Of a DNA stretch of 6,705 nucleotides, positions 1-5,522 are shown piece by piece. The notes beneath the pieces are model-generated. The model did not search any database. It was not told the origin of the DNA and worked only from the letters and a program-made list of their open reading frames with translations. Each line of letters opens with the position of its first letter. The stretch's first letter is position 1. Origin of the DNA: Clostridia bacterium (GTDB taxonomy: Bacteria; Bacillota; Clostridia; UBA1381; UMGS1253). The stretch spans positions 1 through 6,705 of the forward strand of contig JAFQPV010000314.1 of the NCBI GenBank assembly GCA_017411585.1, read 5' to 3'. A program made the translations under genes and the position numbers.

Positions 1-128
1 ACATAGAGCAGCTGCATAGAAAACCGCTCTCCCAAAAGAACTGACGGTTGCACTATTGTCTGAAAGCAATCAATATCATCATCTAAAAACGCCTTAATCT
101 GTGACGAAACCAATTTTGTTTTAAGCAT
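1..128 (-). CDS. Partial CDS, N-terminus only; possible DUF4091/GH123-like protein
   Basis: An open frame starts at ATG 128-126 and runs off the left edge after 42 complete codons with no stop. It begins MLKTKLVSSQIKAFLDDD and includes VLLGERFSMQLLY near residue 31-43. A good ribosome binding site (GGAGAGG) sits about 6 nt upstream, which supports a real start. From memory, the pattern 'K-V-S-S ... F-D/P-D ... L-x-G-E-R-F-S-x-Q' resembles the N-termini of DUF4091-containing, glycoside-hydrolase-123-like proteins, where a 'GERFSFQ' strand opens an N-terminal beta-sandwich. That is a family impression from about 40 residues, not an identification. The gene lies 71 bp downstream of dut on the same strand. 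The gap holds only a weak promoter-like match (TTAAAG-17 bp-TAAAAT on the minus strand), so it could be read through from the nrd operon or start separately. The gene is probably real; the function is uncertain. Confidence 0.6.
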   Translation of the reverse strand, partial: MLKTKLVSSQIKAFLDDDIDCFQTIVQPSVLLGERFSMQLLY

Positions 129-199
129 AAAAAACCTCTCCACAATTTTATATAATTTCTCTGTTTACTTTAACACAGCAAAAGTTAAAAGACAATATA

Positions 200-694
200 T
201 TATTTTGTTGTCGAGCCAAAGCCGCCGTTGCGCACGCCCTGCGCATCGTCATCTTCCGTGATGCCGTATTCTACAAAAATGCCCTGGGCAAAGCCTTCGC
301 CCTTTTTGATGCTGACGATTTTACCTTCCTTGGAATCGTTGGTCACCTTGATAAACATGTGCCCTTCGTTGTCGGAATAATAGTAGTCACTGTCGATGAT
401 ACCAACGGTGTTATTGAGCTGCAGGCGGTATTTAAAACCAAGACCGCTGCGCGGGTAGATTTTTAAAACCCAGCCTTCGTCAATGCGCACGCGCACACCG
501 GTCGGCACCTTGATGCTTTCGCCCGGCGCAAGCTCTATATCGCAGGTCGCATAAAAATCATAACCAGCCGAGCCGGAGGTGGCTCTTTGCGGCAGCTTAA
601 TTTCGTCGTACACGGATTTAGCATCTGTGGAAATATCCCAATCCTTTTCAAATTGTGCTAATGACACTTTTTCAAACTTTGCAATTCTTTTCAT
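200..694 (-). CDS. dut: dUTP diphosphatase (dUTPase, trimeric type)
   Basis: This gene hydrolyses dUTP to dUMP and pyrophosphate in the cytoplasm, keeping uracil out of DNA and feeding thymidylate synthesis. All five motifs of the trimeric dUTPase family are visible in order in the 164-residue product: SAGYDFYA (42-49), PRSGLG (81-86), GIIDSDY (98-104, catalytic Asp101), GEGFAQG (132-138) and the C-terminal NGGFGST flap (156-162). The product is slightly longer than typical bacterial enzymes (about 150 aa) because of an N-terminal extension of some 30 residues and a short insert after motif 3 (YYSDNEGH). The start is set by GAGG at 708-705, 10 nt before ATG 694. The gene begins only 18 bp after the nrdG stop, so it is almost certainly the third gene of the nrdD-nrdG-dut operon. 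That placement fits its role, since the reductase feeds dNTP pools directly. Motif 4 has Gly-Phe where many dUTPases have Arg-Ile; otherwise the enzyme looks intact. Confidence 0.95.
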   Translation of the reverse strand: MKRIAKFEKVSLAQFEKDWDISTDAKSVYDEIKLPQRATSGSAGYDFYATCDIELAPGESIKVPTGVRVRIDEGWVLKIYPRSGLGFKYRLQLNNTVGIIDSDYYYSDNEGHMFIKVTNDSKEGKIVSIKKGEGFAQGIFVEYGITEDDDAQGVRNGGFGSTTK

Positions 695-712
695 AGTTTT
701 TTTACCTCACAA

Positions 713-1204
713 TTAAGACTTATGTAAAACCACAGTTCCGGTTTCCATTGTTTGTTTTACATCAATGACGCGCTGATTCGAGCTGCCCACCCAGTGGAGC
801 TTCACATCCTTTAACTCCGCAACAAACTCGCCATCCGCCACGACATCGACAAGTGCTACAAAATCCAAATCACAAATTTCCTCCCACAAAAAGCCGGTAT
901 ACAGCCAAATGGTCTTGTTCGGAAACTTTTCGCGGATTTCACGCACCAATACACCGATATCCGCTCTGTTTTGCGGATGCAAGGGATCTCCACCGGTTAA
1001 GGTAACGCCCGAGATATATGGCTTTGCAAGTGTTTCAAACAGTTCCTGCTTTGCTGCTTCATCAAATTCAATACCGCCGCAAATGTCCCATGTAATCGGA
1101 TTATGGCAATCCTTGCAGGCGTGTGTACAGCCGGCTACCCATAAACAAACGCGCAGTCCGTCCCCGTTGAGCATATCATCCTTCGTTATATTATGGTATC
1201 GCAT
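713..1204 (-). CDS. nrdG: Anaerobic ribonucleoside-triphosphate reductase activating protein
   Basis: NrdG is the radical-SAM activase of class III ribonucleotide reductase. It uses a [4Fe-4S] cluster and S-adenosylmethionine to form the glycyl radical on NrdD. In the 163-residue product the cluster motif CxxxCxxC is C26-THA-C30-KD-C33, followed by HNP and W39, as in this family. The SAM-binding GGDP is at 71-74 in TLTGGDPLHP, and the C-terminal region carries WVGSSNQRVID (138-148). The length matches the usual 150-180 aa of short activases with no accessory domain. AGGAG at 1218-1214 lies 9 nt before ATG 1204. The ATG shares one base with the nrdD stop (TAATG), so translation is probably coupled and the two proteins are made in proportion. 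The gene depends on the nrdD promoter; none is visible inside the junction. Confidence 0.97.
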   Translation of the reverse strand: MRYHNITKDDMLNGDGLRVCLWVAGCTHACKDCHNPITWDICGGIEFDEAAKQELFETLAKPYISGVTLTGGDPLHPQNRADIGVLVREIREKFPNKTIWLYTGFLWEEICDLDFVALVDVVADGEFVAELKDVKLHWVGSSNQRVIDVKQTMETGTVVLHKS

Positions 1205-3324
1205 TACATACTTCTCCTATCCTTAATCTCTGCCATTTTTGCATCGTTCAAGCGGCTTTCGCCCTTCACGCGCGAATATGAAAGATAGCCGTTCATACGG
1301 TCAATCTTTGTTAAATTGCTGCTGCCGCATTTCGGGCAAACATCCATCTCCAGCTCCTGATGACCGCAATCGTCGCAATACGCAAGCGACAGATTGACGC
1401 CCTCGTAAAAGCCCATAGCCATTGCGCGGCGCACAAGTGTTTTCACCGCCTCAACATTGTAGTCAATCGGATATTTTACATACTGAATCTTGCCGCCGTT
1501 TAACAAATCCCAGAAACGCTTTTCCAAATCCTGCTTCTGAATCGGCGTGATATCCTCCGACACGTGACAATGGAAGCTGTTGGATACATACGGATGGTCG
1601 GAAACATTTTCAATAATGCCGTATTTCTTACGGAACTGCTCAATCTGCAGACCGCAAAGGCTCTCTGCCGGTGTACCGTAGAGCGCATAGAGATTTCCAT
1701 CCTCTTCCTTAAACTCATTCACACGCTTATTGATATACTCCATAACTTCAATTGCAAAATTGCCGTCCTCTACAAGCGAATGTTTGTTGTGGAGCTGCTG
1801 CAATTCGTTAAGCGCCGTAATACCGAACGATGCCGTTGCCGCCTTCAAAAGCGGCTTTATCTTATCATGAATACCTAAATTGCCGCCATAAAATCCGCCC
1901 TCGCAGTATGCGAGCGGGTTGGTCGACGCGCGCATTTCACCCAAATAGTCATAGGTACGAATATGCAGCTGACGGATTAAGTTGAGGTAATAATCCAGCA
2001 CTTCGTAAAAATCCTTGCTTTCCTTCTGTGCCTTTGCATAAATCATCGGCAAATGCAGGCTGACTGCACCGATGTTAAAACGACCGACAAAAATCGGTGT
2101 GTCTTCATCGTCAGCCGGCTTCATACCGCCGCGCTCATACCATGGGGATAAAAAGGCACGGCAGCCCATCGGAGAGATAACCTTTTTATACTTTTTATAA
2201 ATGCTTGCAACATACCCTTCACCCGTCAGCGACAGCCAGTCCGGATACATTGTCTTTCTCGAGCACTCAATACCCGCCTCGAAAACATCCTCTAACTCGC
2301 CGCCCGGCCCGTGCAGCTCTTCATCATACAAGAACACGATTTTCGGGAAAAGCACCGGTTTTTTGCACCATTTCTTACCCTGCCCCTTGCGGCGCACCTC
2401 GAGCATCAGCTTTGTTGCCATTTTGGCAAATTTCTCTGTGCCGATGCCGGCAGTCATTGTAATAAACGGATAGTCGCCGCGGCTGGAGGCAACCGTATTA
2501 AACTTATACTCCCAGCCCTGGAAGCCCTGCAGAAAATCGTTAGTAATATCCTTTTCCGCTTCTGCATTCGCTTTTTCTTCATCTAAACCGAGCTCAATAT
2601 ATCTGTCGTAGAATTTCTTATAAGATTTTTCCGCGTACGGCGCCAAAATCTTATCCACCTCGGGCACAGTAAAGCCACCATACTGCTGACTTGCAGCAGA
2701 AAGCACAATATCGCCGATGACATCGAAGGCAACATCGAGCGTTTTCGGCTCGTTGTACCAAAGGTTACCCATTTCAAAGCCGCCCTCTAAAACGCGCTTT
2801 ACATCGAACAAACAGCAGTTCATTGTATCGCGGCGCGCAGACATATCATGTACATAAATATAGCCCTCGCGGCACGCCTGCAGCTCCTCAACCGTCATAA
2901 AAAACTTCTGATACAGCGCCTTATTCAGCTGATTGAAAATCAGCGAACGCTTTGTCGAAACAAGCGCCGAGTCGGAATTGGAATTTTCCTTATCGCCGAT
3001 GTACATAATCGCCTGACTCTTTCGATATACCTCGTCGAGCATATGTACAAAATCCTGCTTATAGTTTCTGTAGTCGCGGTAGCTTTTTGCAACGACCGGA
3101 TTCACCAAATCAAGCGCACTTTCAACAATATTGTGCATCTCGGAAATATGAATCTCCTCTTTTGCGAGATTTTGCACGCGACCATCCACAAACACACAAA
3201 TCTTGCGTAAGTCTTCCTCAGAAAATGTAATCAACGCGCGAAATGCAGATTTCTGCACCGCAGTAATCACCTTATCCAAATTGTATTCTTCTCTTGTGCC
3301 ATCCTTTTTAATAATATAAATCAT
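1204..3324 (-). CDS. nrdD: Anaerobic (class III) ribonucleoside-triphosphate reductase
   Basis: NrdD reduces ribonucleoside triphosphates to dNTPs under anaerobiosis through a glycyl radical. Translated from ATG 3324 it has 706 residues, in the usual 600-750 range. An N-terminal ATP-cone (MIYIIKKDGTREEYNLDKV, about 1-95) senses ATP/dATP. The large barrel follows, with NCC at 169-171, the probable thiyl-radical Cys388 in SPMGCRAFL, and GRFNIGAVSLHLP on a conserved strand. A four-cysteine zinc site follows (CDDC 650-653, CPKC 663-666), then the radical loop RMNGYLS with Gly679, and the typical tail RLNDAKMAEIKDR. The frame stays open upstream to TTG 3378 (724 aa). I prefer 3324 because the ATP-cone begins there and the extension is encoded inside NrdR-like sites, but no good ribosome binding site precedes 3324. 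First gene of nrdD-nrdG-dut, with a promoter at 3404-3432. Which reductant (formate or a redoxin) it uses cannot be told by eye. Confidence 0.96.
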   Translation of the reverse strand: MIYIIKKDGTREEYNLDKVITAVQKSAFRALITFSEEDLRKICVFVDGRVQNLAKEEIHISEMHNIVESALDLVNPVVAKSYRDYRNYKQDFVHMLDEVYRKSQAIMYIGDKENSNSDSALVSTKRSLIFNQLNKALYQKFFMTVEELQACREGYIYVHDMSARRDTMNCCLFDVKRVLEGGFEMGNLWYNEPKTLDVAFDVIGDIVLSAASQQYGGFTVPEVDKILAPYAEKSYKKFYDRYIELGLDEEKANAEAEKDITNDFLQGFQGWEYKFNTVASSRGDYPFITMTAGIGTEKFAKMATKLMLEVRRKGQGKKWCKKPVLFPKIVFLYDEELHGPGGELEDVFEAGIECSRKTMYPDWLSLTGEGYVASIYKKYKKVISPMGCRAFLSPWYERGGMKPADDEDTPIFVGRFNIGAVSLHLPMIYAKAQKESKDFYEVLDYYLNLIRQLHIRTYDYLGEMRASTNPLAYCEGGFYGGNLGIHDKIKPLLKAATASFGITALNELQQLHNKHSLVEDGNFAIEVMEYINKRVNEFKEEDGNLYALYGTPAESLCGLQIEQFRKKYGIIENVSDHPYVSNSFHCHVSEDITPIQKQDLEKRFWDLLNGGKIQYVKYPIDYNVEAVKTLVRRAMAMGFYEGVNLSLAYCDDCGHQELEMDVCPKCGSSNLTKIDRMNGYLSYSRVKGESRLNDAKMAEIKDRRSM

Positions 3325-3346
3325 ATTGTTTACCCGCAAAGCCCAT
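3308..3346 (-). other. Possible 12-codon leader ORF overlapping the nrdD start
   Basis: ATG 3346-3344 opens a frame encoding MGFAGKQYDLYY and a TAA at 3310-3308, so it spans the preferred nrdD ATG at 3324 in another frame. The only purine-rich stretch (GGAGAAAGG, 3376-3368) is 21 nt from this ATG, or 15 nt from an in-frame TTG at 3352. It is included because nrdD itself has no clear ribosome binding site, and reading through an overlapping leader could supply ribosomes. This is speculative; the ORF may be chance. Confidence 0.2.
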
Positions 3347-3362
3347 ATACAATATATGGTAC
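3347..3362 (-). promoter_or_regulatory. NrdR-box-like operator, proximal copy
   Basis: The minus strand reads gtaCCATATATTGtat. The core CCATATATTG matches CWATATATWG at 9 of 10 positions, with the full central ATATAT. It is the partner of the copy at 3377-3392 and lies in the nrdD leader (about +36 to +51). The same bases also form a perfect 7-bp inverted repeat (CCATATA-TTG-TATATGG, 3359-3343), which may add symmetry to the operator or form a small RNA hairpin in the leader. Confidence 0.6.
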
Positions 3363-3376
3363 TTTTTCCTTTCTCC

Positions 3377-3392
3377 AATCAAAATATTGCGC
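3377..3392 (-). promoter_or_regulatory. NrdR-box-like operator, distal copy
   Basis: The minus strand reads gcgCAATATTTTGatt. The core CAATATTTTG matches the NrdR consensus CWATATATWG at 9 of 10 positions. It lies just after the predicted nrdD transcription start (about +6 to +21) and is followed 14 bp later by a second copy, a spacing of 30 bp centre to centre (about three helical turns). NrdR is the ATP-cone repressor of ribonucleotide reductase genes and usually binds such pairs. One caution is that an identical core occurs once elsewhere in the window, at 5554-5563, without a partner. Confidence 0.6.
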
Positions 3393-3403
3393 TATTATAT
3401 ATT

Positions 3404-3432
3404 ATTATACTTTAATACATAACAAATTTCAA
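3404..3432 (-). promoter_or_regulatory. Sigma-A-type promoter of nrdD-nrdG-dut
   Basis: Read on the minus strand, the -35 hexamer TTGAAA (3432-3427) and the -10 hexamer TATAAT (3409-3404) are separated by exactly 17 bp. This is the best promoter match upstream of nrdD. The predicted transcription start is near 3397, giving a leader of about 73 nt before ATG 3324. The following stretch is also rich in TATAAT-like sequence, so the exact start could shift by a few bases. Confidence 0.8.
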
Positions 3433-3463
3433 GCAAATAGATTTATTAAAATCAACAAATCTT

Positions 3464-3482
3464 ATGCACACTTTTTGTGCAT
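3464..3482. repeat. Perfect dyad ATGCACA-5-TGTGCAT with a DnaA-box match
   Basis: The arms ATGCACA (3464-3470) and TGTGCAT (3476-3482) are perfect complements around a CTTTT spacer. The left arm completes TTATGCACA (3462-3470), an exact match to the DnaA box consensus TTATNCACA. The dyad sits about 32 bp upstream of the -35 of the nrdD promoter. It could be an operator, a DnaA site (E. coli nrdAB is controlled by DnaA) or a chance palindrome in AT-rich DNA. Confidence 0.35.
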
Positions 3483-3577
3483 TCTGCTATTTTACATTTT
3501 GTGTTAATTTTTTACAACTCTTTCACAGTAATACTATATCTTGTAGATGTCGTTTTTTGTTCCACAAAGCTTAAAAC

Positions 3578-3608
3578 GCAAAAAAAGCAAAAGAAGAACT
3601 TTTTTTGC
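3578..3608. repeat. A/T-rich perfect inverted repeat, 10-bp arms
   Basis: GCAAAAAAAG (3578-3587) and CTTTTTTTGC (3599-3608) are perfect complements around an 11-nt purine-rich spacer. The arms are mostly A:T, so it is a weak terminator at best. It lies between the nrdD promoter region and the candidate small RNA. The flanking stretch 3483-3650 is otherwise AT-rich, with no credible ORF on either strand. Confidence 0.4.
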
Positions 3609-3650
3609 AACTTGTCCAAAAATAAATATTTTTCTTGTACAATTTGCCAG

Positions 3651-3679
3651 TAGACAGACGAATTTCGTTATAGTAAAAT
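3651..3679 (+). promoter_or_regulatory. Candidate promoter of the structured small RNA
   Basis: TAGACA (3651-3656) and TAAAAT (3674-3679) are separated by 17 bp and point toward the structured region 3686-3837. The same hexamer pair with the same spacing is found ahead of rsuA. An alternative reading is TTGCCA (3644-3649)-19 bp-TATAGT (3669-3674), which would start the RNA about 5 nt earlier. The choice affects whether GCAAGCA at 3682-3688 is in the RNA. Confidence 0.55.
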
Positions 3680-3712
3680 AAGCAAGCACTCAAAATTTTG
3701 GGTCACGGATTG

Positions 3713-3747
3713 AACCCTCGAATTCGACATTGGAGGGTTTTTGTTTT
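3713..3747 (+). terminator. Internal terminator-like hairpin of the small RNA
   Basis: AACCCTC (3713-3719) pairs perfectly with GAGGGTT (3733-3739), followed by TTTGTTTT. It resembles an intrinsic terminator that could release a roughly 60-nt RNA before the main terminator at 3798-3837. GGGT at 3700-3703 could instead pair with ACCC at 3714-3717 and compete with the stem. The 13-nt loop makes it weaker than the downstream hairpin, so it may simply be a structural stem. Confidence 0.4.
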
Positions 3748-3797
3748 GTGATGATGGTAGTATAACGTATGCACTGCTTGTACTACTATCACGAAAA

Positions 3798-3837
3798 GAG
3801 GCGGGCGTACGAGAATCGTACACCTGCCTCTTTTTTT
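3798..3837 (+). terminator. Intrinsic terminator of the small RNA, possibly shared with degV
   Basis: A long stem runs from GAGGC (3798-3802) to GCCTC (3826-3830), with GTACGA/TCGTAC pairing near a GAA loop and one C-A mismatch, followed by seven T on the plus strand. On the minus strand the same stem is followed by TTTT, so it may also end the degV transcript, which arrives from the right about 120 bp after its stop. The stretch 3838-3952 between them shows no other clear structure or ORF. Confidence 0.85.
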
Positions 3838-3952
3838 CAAAAAATATTTACAATACAAACAGTTTTGCCTGACTTTCAAAATTTTAAGCTATCTATACAT
3901 TTGTCATAGCAAAATCATGCCGAAGGATTTCTCCCCCTTAGCAGCATCATTC

Positions 3953-4789
3953 TTACCCTCTTTCAAACCCGACCAGAAGGCCGCCTTGCTCTGCATAAAA
4001 GCTGCAAAGACCTCTGCATCTGTAAATCACGGTTTGCACCATCGGCAAGCACTCAGCGATGCGCGCCTTCAACATCTCCGCCGCCGCAAGGTTATTGCAG
4101 TGCGCAATATGCACCTTACCATTCTGCATGCATTCTGCCTGCAAGCGCTTGACGATTGCCTCAAGTGCTTTCTTTTCACCGCGGCACTTATTTAAAGGCT
4201 CTAAGTCGCCCTGCGCGCTCGCTCTGCCGACAACATGAATACCGACCAAGCCTGCAATGCCGGCAACGAGCGGCGATACTCTGCCGTTGTTTGCCAGATT
4301 TTTCATGGTTTTAAGCATAAACAAAAGTCCGGTGGTTTTGATGTATTCCCGGATTTCGCTGCAAATCTGCACAAAGGGCATGCCTTCTTTGATACAGGAC
4401 TGCGCTTTTTCAACCACAAGCTTCATTTCAGGGCCTGCCGTCAGCGTATCTAAAACAAATACCTGTCTGCCCTCATGCTCCGATTCATAAATTTGCTTTG
4501 CTGTGCAGGCTGCGTTATAGCTACCCGAAAGATTGCTTGTAATCGTGACGCAAATCACATACTTGGCATCACCGAAGGCTTCAATCCAATCCGATACATT
4601 CGGGCAAGAGCTTTTACTTTTGCCCTTATAGTCGGCAAAATATTGAGCCATTGCATCCACATCCAGTGCTGCATCGTCGATAAATTCTTTTTCATCCGTA
4701 ATCAGCTTCATCGGTACGCTCATAAAATCCGCCACCTCAGTGCAAAGCATATCCGCCGCCGAATCTGCTACAATTCTAATTTTCTCCAT
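3953..4789 (-). CDS. DegV family fatty-acid-binding protein (FakB-like)
   Basis: DegV/FakB proteins bind a single fatty acid and, in Firmicutes, present it to the kinase FakA for phosphorylation and entry into phospholipids. The 278-residue product has the usual length and landmarks: DSAAD (9-13) after the first strand, SSCPN (60-64) at the family's T/S-S-x-P loop, SNLSGSYNAA (85-94), VLDT at 112-115, and NNGRVS (167-172) near the domain boundary. The C-terminal RGLCSFYAEQGGLLVGF follows a recognisable DegV subfamily ending. No membrane segment is seen. The frame extends 27 codons further upstream, into the tail of the preceding gene, but AGGAG seven bases before ATG 4789 fixes the start. It is the second gene after the hemolysin III gene, 43 bp away with no terminator between, so the two are likely cotranscribed. 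FakA is not in the window, and the bound lipid cannot be inferred. Confidence 0.92.
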   Translation of the reverse strand: MEKIRIVADSAADMLCTEVADFMSVPMKLITDEKEFIDDAALDVDAMAQYFADYKGKSKSSCPNVSDWIEAFGDAKYVICVTITSNLSGSYNAACTAKQIYESEHEGRQVFVLDTLTAGPEMKLVVEKAQSCIKEGMPFVQICSEIREYIKTTGLLFMLKTMKNLANNGRVSPLVAGIAGLVGIHVVGRASAQGDLEPLNKCRGEKKALEAIVKRLQAECMQNGKVHIAHCNNLAAAEMLKARIAECLPMVQTVIYRCRGLCSFYAEQGGLLVGFERG

Positions 4790-4832
4790 TTTTTTCTCCT
4801 TTGACTGCGTAATACAATTGCTTCGATGCCGA

Positions 4833-5495
4833 TTACCTGAGCGGCAACACATACAAATAGGTAAAGGCAAAATGCAACGCTGCGCCTAGAATCACAAAAA
4901 AGTGCCAAATCATATGCATATAGCGCGGTCGCGTAGCTCGATAAAACACGATACCGCCGGTATACGCAACACCGCCGCCCACCAAAAGCGACCACGCGAG
5001 TAGATTTGAGCCGAGTATTTTCGCCACAGGAAATACAGCAATCAGCACGCACCACCCCATCAGCACATACATCACCAAGGACAGCTTGTGCCATTTAGCA
5101 ACACTGAGAGAATTTAATACAATTCCGAGCACACCGAGTCCAACCTCGATGCCGAACAGTGTCCAGCCGAGTGCGCCGCGAATCATTGCAAGCGAAATCG
5201 GAATGTAGGTACCGACAATCAATAGAAAGATAGAGCAATGGTCAAACACTTGAAAGACCTTTTTTGCCTTTTTATTCGTCAAAGCATGGTAGAGCGTCGA
5301 CATTACAAACAGCACAATCATCGTAAATCCGTAGATGGCAGCGCTGACGATGCCATATGCATCACTGACGAAGCAAGCGCGCACAATCAGCGCCGCCGTT
5401 GCAAGCGCAGCAAGCACCGCACCAACGCCGTGTGTAATTGCATTTCCAATCTCCTCACCCAAAGACTGACCGTTGAATTTCTTTACATCTGTCAT
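4833..5495 (-). CDS. trhA: Hemolysin III family (PAQR-type, TrhA/YqfA) membrane protein
   Basis: This is a 220-residue integral membrane protein with about seven hydrophobic segments, the usual size and topology of bacterial hemolysin III/PAQR proteins. Family residues are present: EEIGNAITHGVGA (14-26), S66-xxx-H70 in STLYHAL, DH at 85-86 in DHCSIFLLIVGTYIP, and H194-xxx-H198 in HMIWHFF near the C-terminus. The Ser/His/Asp/His/His set matches the metal site described for PAQR-type receptors. The family was named after a Bacillus hemolysin, but bacterial members have been linked to membrane lipid homeostasis, so 'toxin' would be a misleading label. GGAGGAG five bases before ATG 5495 fixes the start. 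A promoter lies at 5523-5551, and the gene probably heads an operon with the DegV gene, consistent with a shared membrane-lipid theme. That functional link is an inference. Confidence 0.93.
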   Translation of the reverse strand: MTDVKKFNGQSLGEEIGNAITHGVGAVLAALATAALIVRACFVSDAYGIVSAAIYGFTMIVLFVMSTLYHALTNKKAKKVFQVFDHCSIFLLIVGTYIPISLAMIRGALGWTLFGIEVGLGVLGIVLNSLSVAKWHKLSLVMYVLMGWCVLIAVFPVAKILGSNLLAWSLLVGGGVAYTGGIVFYRATRPRYMHMIWHFFVILGAALHFAFTYLYVLPLR

Positions 5496-5522
5496 AGTTT
5501 CTCCTCCAATCTAATTTTCATT

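Larger units (their letters stand above)
3686..3837 (+). ncRNA. Candidate structured small RNA of unknown family
   Basis: No protein is evident here, but the plus strand has a promoter upstream, ordered stems and a strong terminator. Stem 1 is CAAAA 3691-3695 with TTTTG 3744-3748. It encloses stem 2, AACCCTC 3713-3719 with GAGGGTT 3733-3739. Stem 3 is GATGGTAGTA 3753-3762 with TACTACTATC 3781-3790, a 10-bp stem with one G-U pair and an 18-nt loop. The terminator hairpin follows at 3798-3837. If transcription starts by 3682, GCAAGCA (3682-3688) can also pair with TGCTTGT at the 3' edge of the stem 3 loop (3775-3781, the last base also being in stem 3), making a pseudoknot. The predicted size is about 150 nt. 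Downstream lies only the 3' end of degV on the other strand, so it is not an ordinary leader. I do not recognise it as 6S RNA, SRP RNA, RNase P, tmRNA or a common riboswitch; a 6S-like or lineage-specific RNA remains possible. Confidence 0.5.

Noticed and set aside
909..1226. 105-aa plus-strand open frame opposite nrdG
   Set aside because: It lies wholly on the opposite strand of a clear nrdG gene, has no ribosome binding site and a low-complexity, Ser/Pro/Cys-rich product typical of antisense shadows.
1564..3210. Several plus-strand open frames of 85-120 aa opposite nrdD (for example 2201-2473, 2311-2586, 2848-3210)
   Set aside because: All overlap the well-conserved nrdD coding sequence and encode unrecognisable products; nrdD explains the open frames.
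3500..3518. Rex-like operator TTGTGTTAA...TTACAA upstream of nrdD
   Set aside because: The half sites are one base out of register with TTGTTAANNNNTTAACAA, and the T-run makes the match easy by chance.
3558..3567. Second DnaA box (TGTTCCACA)
   Set aside because: Only 7 of 9 bases agree with TTATNCACA, which is no better than expected in this AT-rich spacer.
3769..3906. Small plus-strand frame starting MHCLYYYHEKRR inside the small RNA region
   Set aside because: It has no ribosome binding site, runs through the terminator hairpin and its T-tract, and the product looks random.
4790..4870. N-terminal extension of the DegV gene to an upstream start at 4870
   Set aside because: The added 27 residues are Cys/Arg-rich and overlap the hemolysin III coding end; a good ribosome binding site and the family N-terminus point to ATG 4789.
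4768..5094. 108-aa minus-strand frame within the hemolysin III gene
   Set aside because: It is out of frame with a clear seven-helix membrane protein, and its product has no family features.
4833..5495. Calling the hemolysin III protein a toxin or virulence factor
   Set aside because: The residues fit the PAQR/TrhA family, found in many non-pathogenic bacteria and linked to membrane lipid homeostasis; the sequence gives no evidence of haemolytic activity.
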